From positions 1 through 9,708 of the forward strand of contig CACZQE010000275.1 in assembly GCA_902783205.1 (NCBI GenBank): 9,708 nt of DNA, written 5' to 3'. The notes below the pieces were generated by a model. It was not told the origin of the DNA. It ran no database searches and saw only the letters and a program-made list of their open reading frames with translations. This DNA comes from an uncultured Lachnospiraceae bacterium. Lineage in GTDB: Bacteria > Bacillota_A > Clostridia > Lachnospirales > Lachnospiraceae. Positions 1 to 5,018 of the stretch are shown here, in pieces. The translations under genes and the position numbers were made by a program. How positions within the stretch are numbered: the first letter of the stretch is position 1; every line of letters starts with the position of its first letter.

Positions 1-53
1 CCCATTTTCTTCATAACTTCGTCCATGATTTTAGCCATCATTTCATCTTTCAT
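1..53 (-). CDS. N-terminus of a microcompartment protein (PduB-like shell protein or cargo enzyme), cut by the window edge
   Basis: An ATG at 53-51 begins an open frame running off the low-coordinate edge, with only 17 complete codons visible. A GGAGGT motif at 62-67 gives it a good ribosome binding site. The visible residues (MKDEMMAKIMDEVMKKMG) would form a short amphipathic helix with Met/Ile/Val on one face and Lys/Asp/Glu on the other. Such helices occur at the N-terminus of PduB and of microcompartment cargo enzymes such as PduD, PduP and EutE, where they tether the protein to the shell. Because it follows a pduA-like gene by 43 bases, and pduA-pduB is the classical order, PduB is the first guess. 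An aldehyde dehydrogenase or dehydratase subunit is also possible. Too little is visible to decide. Confidence 0.6.
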   Translation of the reverse strand, partial: MKDEMMAKIMDEVMKKM

Positions 54-96
54 TGAATTATACCTCCATTAATAATTGATCAGACTAGGGCTAACT

Positions 97-369
97 TTAT
101 TGTGGTAAGATCTTCTCAACGTCATTGTGCGGTCTCGGGATTACATGACTGGAAACAACCGTACCAACTTTGTCAGCAGAAACCGTGCCGGCATCAACTG
201 CTGCCTTAACAGCTCCTACATCACCTCTAACCATAACTGTAACCAGTCCGGATCCGATCTTCTCGTATCCAACGAGAGTTACGTTTGCTGATTTAACCAT
301 AGAATCGGCAGCTTCGATTGCTCCAACTAATCCTTTGGTTTCAATCATTCCTAAAGCTTCTTTCTGCAT
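97..369 (-). CDS. pduA: BMC-H microcompartment shell protein, PduA-type
   Basis: This 90-residue protein is a single BMC domain, the hexameric tile of bacterial microcompartment shells. The sequence closely follows Salmonella PduA: the start [14 protein letters not shown], the pore loop EKIGSG with Lys37 and Ser40, and the end [15 protein letters not shown]. Lys26 and Arg79 match the hexamer-edge residues of PduA. Ser40 lines the central pore, which in PduA admits diols while limiting aldehyde escape. EutM-type proteins usually carry a different pore (IGGG), so PduA is the better match, although shell proteins of glycyl-radical diol compartments can look much the same. The ATG is preceded by AGGAGGTC at 374-381. 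It appears to be the first gene of the shell operon, downstream of a 239-base intergenic region, with another microcompartment gene 43 bases further on. The symbol reflects sequence resemblance; the substrate is not proven. Confidence 0.93.
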   Translation of the reverse strand: MQKEALGMIETKGLVGAIEAADSMVKSANVTLVGYEKIGSGLVTVMVRGDVGAVKAAVDAGTVSADKVGTVVSSHVIPRPHNDVEKILPQ

Positions 370-394
370 AATTGACCTCCTTATAAAGTGTTGT

Positions 395-425
395 TCTGCC
401 AGTGGTTGGGTTGGTTTTTGGCAGA
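395..425 (-). promoter_or_regulatory. Hairpin in the predicted 5' leader of the shell-protein operon
   Basis: TCTGCCA at 395-401 and TGGCAGA at 419-425 are perfect 7-bp inverted repeats separated by 17 bases. They lie between the candidate promoter and the pduA-like ribosome binding site. No T-run follows on the minus strand, so this is not an intrinsic terminator. It could stabilise the transcript or bind a regulator; the function is unknown. A long loop makes a chance repeat possible. Confidence 0.4.
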
Positions 426-456
426 CTTTCCTTTGGTTGATTTACAGGATAAATTA

Positions 457-485
457 ATTATATAGCAATTTCCACAAAATTACTT
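457..485 (-). promoter_or_regulatory. Candidate promoter of the shell-protein operon
   Basis: The minus strand carries an exact TATAAT at 462-457, about 90 bases upstream of the pduA-like start. A TG-containing stretch just before it resembles an extended -10. At 16-18 bp spacing the -35 positions (479-486) show no resemblance to TTGACA. A good -10 with a poor -35 is typical of promoters that need an activator, which fits the AraC-type response regulator encoded next door. The assignment is inferred from sequence only. Confidence 0.5.
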
Positions 486-491
486 GGCTTG

Positions 492-520
492 TACATATAA
501 TTTTTAGTTTTTAGATACAT
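492..520 (-). promoter_or_regulatory. Candidate activator-binding repeats upstream of the shell operon promoter
   Basis: Read on the plus strand, TTTTTAG occurs twice in tandem at 501-507 and 508-514, flanked by TACAT at 492-496 and 516-520. The block lies roughly 50-65 bases upstream of the predicted transcription start, where AraC-family activators often bind direct repeats. It is a plausible site for the adjacent response regulator. The low complexity of this AT-rich stretch weakens the case. Confidence 0.3.
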
Positions 521-608
521 TTGAAGTTACGAGTCGGATATTTTCCCATGATACTTTGTTGACATTAAACACAAGAATAGTTTGCACAAAAACAGGTAAA
601 AATTGAAA

Positions 609-1763
609 CTATTTTGCTATCTTATCAAGGATCTTGCTGATATCATTCGGCGTAACTTTTCTCGGATTGGCCTGAGTACATGCATCTGCCATCGCCCGGT
701 TAATGATCTCGTCACGATTTGCCTCGAATTCCTCAAGACTTATGCCGCATTCCGTGATACACCGGGGTCTGTCCATATACTTCATAAGACGGTCGATTTC
801 TGCCAGAAGGTTGGCAATACCGATCTTTGGTGTCGATGCAGGCAGCCCGATGATCCTGGCAATCGCCTGGTATTTCTTTGCAGCGTCCGAGCTGTGTTTT
901 GCTGCCTCTCTTGCCACGTCGGCGTTAAATTCGATAACCGGTACCAGCACAAGTGCGTTGGCCCGTCCGTGCGGAATATGGAAGATTGCGCCCAGGGCAT
1001 GGGCAATTCCGTGGTTCAGTCCCAGGTTTACAAGACTGAACGCCATTCCTGCAAGGCAGGACGCTCTGTGCATTTTGTCTCTTGCCTTGATGTCATATCC
1101 GTTGCGGTAAGCCCGCGGCAGGAATTCAAACGCCAGCTGCAGCGCCTTTTCCGCCAGACAGTCGGAACAGTCACTGGCCGTTTCAGACACATAGGCTTCG
1201 ATAGCGTGGGTGATAACGTCCATACCCGTGTCAGCTGTGATAAATGGCGGTGCGGATTTTACAAGTTCCGGATCAAGGATGGCAAGATCCGGCATCAGAG
1301 ACTCGTCGATCAGAGGAATCTTCTTCCCTGTCTTTGTCTCGGTAACAACCGCAAACTGTGTTACCTCGGATCCTGTACCGCTGGTGGTCGGGATGGCGAT
1401 CAGTTTCACATCCTTCGCCGTCGCGCCTTCCTGTGCTTCATCCACCCGCTTTGCCATGTATACGATTGCCTTGGCAGCATCAATTGACGAACCGCCGCCA
1501 AGGGCTACGACAATATCGGCGTCCTTGTCAGACAGGAAATTGATACCCCTCTCAATCAGATCCATGGGCGGATCCGGGATTACCTCGCTGAACACGGAAA
1601 CCTGACTGCAGTTGCGCAGCTTCTTGATGATCTTGTCCGCCATGCCGGAATCGACCATAAACTTGTCGGTAATCAGCACAGCGTGAACGTCTTTGAAGTC
1701 GAGCAGCGCATCGATGGCATCCTCACTGAAGAGAACTTCCGTGGAAAGCTTAAATCTTTTCAT
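609..1763 (-). CDS. pduQ: Iron-containing (group III) alcohol dehydrogenase, PduQ/EutG-like
   Basis: This 384-residue enzyme belongs to the Fe-dependent alcohol dehydrogenase family, which reversibly reduces aldehydes to alcohols with NAD(P)H. In microcompartments the PduQ member turns propionaldehyde into 1-propanol and recycles NAD+ for the acylating aldehyde dehydrogenase. Visible signatures are the nucleotide-binding GGGSSIDAAKA near residues 89-99, PTTSGTGSEVT near 125-135, the metal-ligand segment TGMDVITHAIEAY (Asp182, His186), and NHGIAHALGAIFHIPHGRAN (His251, His265). The C-terminal ACTQANPR is also family-typical. All four predicted iron ligands are present and the length is normal. 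The ATG at 1763-1761 follows a GGGGGG run with 5-base spacing and lies inside the end of the regulator gene (14-base overlap), so the two are probably translationally coupled. Placement beside a PduA-like gene supports PduQ; EutG- or FucO-like roles cannot be excluded. Confidence 0.9.
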   Translation of the reverse strand: MKRFKLSTEVLFSEDAIDALLDFKDVHAVLITDKFMVDSGMADKIIKKLRNCSQVSVFSEVIPDPPMDLIERGINFLSDKDADIVVALGGGSSIDAAKAIVYMAKRVDEAQEGATAKDVKLIAIPTTSGTGSEVTQFAVVTETKTGKKIPLIDESLMPDLAILDPELVKSAPPFITADTGMDVITHAIEAYVSETASDCSDCLAEKALQLAFEFLPRAYRNGYDIKARDKMHRASCLAGMAFSLVNLGLNHGIAHALGAIFHIPHGRANALVLVPVIEFNADVAREAAKHSSDAAKKYQAIARIIGLPASTPKIGIANLLAEIDRLMKYMDRPRCITECGISLEEFEANRDEIINRAMADACTQANPRKVTPNDISKILDKIAK

Positions 1764-2817
1764 ATTCTCCCCCCTTTCTTACTCGGTATTTTTCTCTATA
1801 CTCAGATGGCGTAAGTCCTGTTTTCTTTTTGAAGGCCTTACTGAAATAGTTGGCCTCGTTGTACGCCAGATCCAAGGCTATGTTAAGCACGGGGATTTCA
1901 GTATTGACCAGCATCTCCTTGGCAAGATCCATCTTGCGGTCGGTCACGTAGGTGATAAAGTTCACGCCCATTTCCTTCTTGAAGATCTTGCTGAGATAGT
2001 AGGTGCTGATATTAACGTGGTTGGCCACGTCTTCCAGGCTGATCCCCTTCTTCAGGTTGCGCTCAATGTAGTCGACGACGGAACTCATGCCGTTGTCGGA
2101 AAGCTTGCCCTTTAAGTTCATTTTATCAAAGAGAATGTCCACCATGCGGACCACTTCATTGAACGCATCATGTTTATTATTATAAAGAAGATACTTTATC
2201 TTGAGCTTCTCGCGCTGGACGACAAGCTCATTGGTGTCATCAATCCCCATTTCATCGGCAATCCGGACGATGGTTTTTGCCACATCCTGCAGTCTTTTGG
2301 AGATAACATTGACATCCCGCTCTTCTAAGTATAATTGGTCAACGTATTCCCGTAAAATGTCAATTGACGCCTTATATGAGCATTTTTTTAATTCAAGCTC
2401 AAAGCGTGTCAGCAATTTATTACCCCTGTCACTTTCGCCGCTTTCACCCAGCCTTCCGCCGAAGGCTTTTACGGATTCCAGGAGAGTTTCCTTCCGTATG
2501 GGCTTGAGGAGAAAATCATCCACTTTCAGCTTGATAGCCTTATGTGCCGTCTGGAAATCATCGTAAGCCGTGGTGATGATGATCACCGCTTTCGGATACT
2601 TTTTCCGGGCATATTTGATTACCTCAATCCCGTCCATGCCGGGGATGTTGATATCCACCAGCATGAGGTTGACCTCCTTGCTGTCCAGGATCTCCACGGC
2701 CTCGTAACCGCTTTTTGCCTCTCCGACGATTTCCGTATCGAGCAGGTTTTCTTCCAGGAAGATTTTCGTCGAAGTTCTTTCCAGTTCTTCATCTTCTACA
2801 ATTAATATTTTATACAC
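1750..2817 (-). CDS. AraC-type response regulator (YesN-like), probable activator of the microcompartment operon
   Basis: This 355-residue protein has an N-terminal receiver domain (about 1-120) with acidic residues Glu8, Asp9 and Glu10, phospho-acceptor Asp55 in LMLVDINIPGMDG, switch Thr83 and invariant Lys105 in LLKP. A helical linker (about 130-240) leads to a C-terminal AraC-type DNA-binding domain (about 245-345). That domain holds two helix-turn-helix units, around 258-283 (SLEDVANHVNISTYYLSKIF) and 306-330, followed by YFSKAFKKKTGLTPSEYR. It is a cytoplasmic transcription factor activated by phosphorylation. The start is GTG at 2817-2815, with GAGGG at 2825-2829 spaced by 7 bases. It follows the kinase stop by 17 bases and overlaps the dehydrogenase start, so the kinase is its evident partner. 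Likely targets are the shell operon promoter and possibly its own operon; the targets are inferred. Confidence 0.93.
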   Translation of the reverse strand: MYKILIVEDEELERTSTKIFLEENLLDTEIVGEAKSGYEAVEILDSKEVNLMLVDINIPGMDGIEVIKYARKKYPKAVIIITTAYDDFQTAHKAIKLKVDDFLLKPIRKETLLESVKAFGGRLGESGESDRGNKLLTRFELELKKCSYKASIDILREYVDQLYLEERDVNVISKRLQDVAKTIVRIADEMGIDDTNELVVQREKLKIKYLLYNNKHDAFNEVVRMVDILFDKMNLKGKLSDNGMSSVVDYIERNLKKGISLEDVANHVNISTYYLSKIFKKEMGVNFITYVTDRKMDLAKEMLVNTEIPVLNIALDLAYNEANYFSKAFKKKTGLTPSEYREKYRVRKGGEYEKI

Positions 2818-2834
2818 TGTGTAACCCTCACTGA

Positions 2835-4073
2835 TTATTTGTCATAATAGACAGGGACTCTGATTGTTACCTTGGTTCCTGCTGACGGTTTGTTCTCGCT
2901 TTCTATGTCAAGCGCATATTCATTTCCGAAGTAATGAATCAGGCGTGAATTTACATTGTAGAGACCCACAGCCCCCTCCGTGCTGTTCTTGTAGGCGTCG
3001 CCCCGGAGGACACTCATGATCTTGGACGCGGACATGCCGTCTCCGTTGTCTTTTACGACAATGGACAACACGCCTTTTTTCTCTGAGGCCGATATGTCCA
3101 CAAATCCGCCTGCCGCCTTGCTTTCCACGGCATATTTGATGGCATTTTCCACCAGGGTTGTCACGGACATGAAAGGTACTTTTACCTTCATGTACTGTTC
3201 CGGCACGTCGATCATATACTGTAGACGGCTTCCCAGCCGGATTTTCTGGATCTTGAGATAATTCTGCACATGGTCCATCTCGTCAGACAGAGGCGCCAGA
3301 GGGCTGCTGCTCTTTCTGAGTATATACCGCATCATGTCCGAGAAGGAGTAGATCACATCCTCCGTCATCTTGGCGTTCTCAAAGAATGCCAGCCTCCCGA
3401 TGGTGTTGAGCACATTAAAGAGAAAATGCGGATTGATCTGATAATGCAGGGCCTTCAGCTCGATGTCGCGGAGGGACTTCTCCATCTCGATCCGGAGCTT
3501 CTCCTCCTTCATGATCTTGTAGTCCTTTTCCCTCAGCTCTGCCTGGACTTTGTTGTTGTATTCTTTTTCTACGGAGTAGTTATAGCTGTCGTAGAGTATC
3601 TGGGCCACTGCCTTGATCTTTTCCACCGACATTTTCCGTACATCACCGTGAAGCTTTACCAGTTCCGGATCATCTTTCCACTCCTGGGTAAGGGGCATGA
3701 CAGGCTTCAGGTCTTCCAGGTCCGTACTGGTAACCTGGCCGGCCTGGATCGATCCGAGATGCTGTCCGTTGACCGTGATCGGAATCGAAAAGTCGATCAG
3801 TCCGGCATGGCAGATATATACCGCTGCCTTTCCGCTCTTTTTTGCCTTTCTTCCTCCGCAGGCATCACAGTAAAAACATCGCTCGCGAAATGCGGCTGTC
3901 TTACGGAACTTCTGACAAAAAGGCGTGAAATTACTCATTTCCGTTATGGGGGTGCCATCGCAGTCCACCGTGACGAATGCAAGATCCGTCGCCTTTGCCC
4001 AGTTGTCCTGCAGAGTCTGCAGTTCGGAGACGTTTACGATGTCCCTTATATCTATATTTTTATTTCCCACCAA
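2835..4073 (-). CDS. Soluble PocR-domain sensor histidine kinase (LytS/YesM-type)
   Basis: The 412-residue protein starts with a PocR sensory domain (about 10-160), a family predicted to bind small hydrocarbon derivatives such as propanediols. It carries a cysteine cluster, CFYCDACGG (Cys66, Cys69, Cys72), and a later YICHAG (Cys88, His89). A charged helix (about 170-210), probably a coiled coil, joins it to a His-kinase box QINPHFLFNVLNTIG with phospho-acceptor His216. The ATPase domain follows, with N-box VENAIKYA (Asn310), G1 box DNGDGM and later GLYNVNSR. There is no signal peptide or membrane segment, so it senses inside the cytoplasm. The frame opens at a TTG at 4088, but that codon overlaps the GGAGG at 4082-4086. 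The TTG at 4073, 8 bases past this GGAGG, is the better start; GTG at 4070 is an alternative. It lies between the corrinoid protein and its probable partner response regulator. Confidence 0.92.
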   Translation of the reverse strand: MVGNKNIDIRDIVNVSELQTLQDNWAKATDLAFVTVDCDGTPITEMSNFTPFCQKFRKTAAFRERCFYCDACGGRKAKKSGKAAVYICHAGLIDFSIPITVNGQHLGSIQAGQVTSTDLEDLKPVMPLTQEWKDDPELVKLHGDVRKMSVEKIKAVAQILYDSYNYSVEKEYNNKVQAELREKDYKIMKEEKLRIEMEKSLRDIELKALHYQINPHFLFNVLNTIGRLAFFENAKMTEDVIYSFSDMMRYILRKSSSPLAPLSDEMDHVQNYLKIQKIRLGSRLQYMIDVPEQYMKVKVPFMSVTTLVENAIKYAVESKAAGGFVDISASEKKGVLSIVVKDNGDGMSASKIMSVLRGDAYKNSTEGAVGLYNVNSRLIHYFGNEYALDIESENKPSAGTKVTIRVPVYYDK

Positions 4074-4081
4074 GTTTGATT

Positions 4082-4086
4082 CCTCC
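4082..4086 (-). promoter_or_regulatory. Ribosome binding site that decides the histidine kinase start
   Basis: GGAGG on the minus strand sits 8 bases before TTG at 4073-4071. The longest open frame starts upstream at a TTG that overlaps this motif, leaving no room for a Shine-Dalgarno sequence. The five extra residues are therefore unlikely to be translated. Confidence 0.7.
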
Positions 4087-4103
4087 AATGGCCTGCTCTG
4101 CAG

Positions 4104-4757
4104 TTACCTTTTCTTTCTTTTCTTTTTAGTCAGATATTTATAAGCCATATCCGCGCAGGAAGCCGCGTCTCTCGTATAGGCGTCAGCGCCGATTTCCCTG
4201 GCAAGATTCTCATCCATATGGTAGCCGCCTACCATGATGTAGACATTTTCCCGCACGCCGCGGAATTCAAATTCCTCTATAACATTGCGCATGTCTTTTG
4301 CCGTGCCGGGCATGATCCCGCTAAGGCAGACAATTTCTGCCTTGCTGGCCATGGTCTCGTTGAAAAAACGAAGGGGCGGAACATTTACCCCCAGATCCAC
4401 CACCTGGATATTGTTGCCCGCCAGCATGAGCTTGACCAGGTTCTTTCCCATGTCGTGCAGGTCTCCGTTTACAGTGCCGATCACAGCCGTGCCGACCTCC
4501 TTCACTTCATGCCTGCCTGTGTACCTGTGAAGTGCATCAACTCCCTGATCCAGCGCTCTGGTAACACACAATATCTCCGGCACTCCGATTTCTTCTTTTG
4601 AGAAACGTGCGGCCAGTTCTTCCATACCTGCCAGGAAACCCTCCTCCAGAATCATCCGGGAAGAAGCCCCCTCTTCCAGCGCAATTCTGATCAGTTCTGT
4701 GACCTTTTTACTCTGCCCTTTTTTCAGAGCTTCCTTAATCTCATCAATGATCCCCAT
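4104..4757 (-). CDS. Corrinoid (cobalamin)-binding protein of the methyltransferase-associated type, orphan
   Basis: This 217-residue protein has the layout of MtaC/MtbC/MtmC-type corrinoid proteins and the cobalamin module of MetH. A helical cap domain (about 1-85) precedes a Rossmann-like B12 domain (about 88-210). The base-off signature is intact: NGDLHDMGKN with Asp99, His101 and Gly104, His101 being the expected lower cobalt ligand. Further on are CLSGIMPGT (Ser146) and VGGYHMDENLAREIGADAY (Gly177-Gly178), both at the usual places. The family normally shuttles methyl groups between two methyltransferases, but no methyltransferase or corrinoid reactivase gene is present here. It is the first gene of a unit with a PocR kinase and its regulator, ending 30 bases before the kinase start, so a role in sensing or supplying cobalamin is conceivable. 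The C-terminus is a basic KKKRKKR tail encoded by a purine tract. The ATG is preceded by TTGGAGG. Confidence 0.9.
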   Translation of the reverse strand: MGIIDEIKEALKKGQSKKVTELIRIALEEGASSRMILEEGFLAGMEELAARFSKEEIGVPEILCVTRALDQGVDALHRYTGRHEVKEVGTAVIGTVNGDLHDMGKNLVKLMLAGNNIQVVDLGVNVPPLRFFNETMASKAEIVCLSGIMPGTAKDMRNVIEEFEFRGVRENVYIMVGGYHMDENLAREIGADAYTRDAASCADMAYKYLTKKKRKKR

Positions 4758-4792
4758 AACGCCTCCAATAATACCTACATTTAGCTGACTAT

Positions 4793-4821
4793 ATTCTATA
4801 CTTTATTGCAAAAAAAAGCAA
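4793..4821 (-). promoter_or_regulatory. Candidate sigma-70-type promoter of the corrinoid/kinase/regulator/dehydrogenase operon
   Basis: On the minus strand TTGCTT (4821-4816) and TAGAAT (4798-4793) are separated by exactly 17 bases. The -10 matches the consensus at five of six positions and the -35 only at the leading TTG. The predicted start near 4786 gives a leader of about 30 bases. The region is very AT-rich, so chance matches are common. Confidence 0.45.
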
Positions 4822-4824
4822 ATT

Positions 4825-4836
4825 ATTATCGATAAT
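4825..4836. promoter_or_regulatory. 12-bp perfect palindrome upstream of the corrinoid-protein promoter
   Basis: ATTATCGATAAT is a perfect palindrome lying four bases upstream of the candidate -35 element. It might be an operator for a dimeric regulator. AT-rich composition makes chance occurrence fairly likely, and no known operator consensus is recognised. Confidence 0.25.
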
Positions 4837-4934
4837 TCACAATGTTTTTTTCTGCTTTAATCATTTTTGCCAATTTTAAATTCATTTTTACCCCTGATTT
4901 CATAAAGTATTTTTATTTTTTTGCCCCGAAAGAT

Positions 4935-4983
4935 AAAAAAAAGTCTTACAGACAGGTCATTTTCAGTCCTGTGCTGTAAGACT
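4935..4983 (-). terminator. Intrinsic terminator after glgP
   Basis: AGTCTTACAG (4942-4951) and CTGTAAGACT (4974-4983) form a perfect 10-bp stem. It is extended inward by ACAGG (4952-4956) pairing with CCTGT (4968-4972) past a one-base bulge, leaving an 11-base loop. On the minus strand the stem is followed at once by eight T residues (4942-4935), the classic Rho-independent arrangement. It lies about 35 bases past the glgP stop and separates the housekeeping unit from the microcompartment-associated operon. The plus-strand side has no T-run, so it is not bidirectional. Confidence 0.92.
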
Positions 4984-5018
4984 CTAAAAAAGCGTACCAA
5001 AAAAATACGGTTATTGAA

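Noticed and set aside
548..580. Plus-strand TTGACA at 560-565 as a divergent promoter
   Set aside because: No -10 element at suitable spacing and no plus-strand gene downstream.
370..608. Intrinsic terminator between the alcohol dehydrogenase and the shell gene
   Set aside because: T-runs are present just past the dehydrogenase stop, but no GC-rich stem precedes them. The only clear stem (395-425) lacks a T-run.
603..1487. Plus-strand open frame (294 codons) opposite the alcohol dehydrogenase
   Set aside because: It is a shadow of the dehydrogenase gene; the Cys/His-rich product has no coherent domain pattern.
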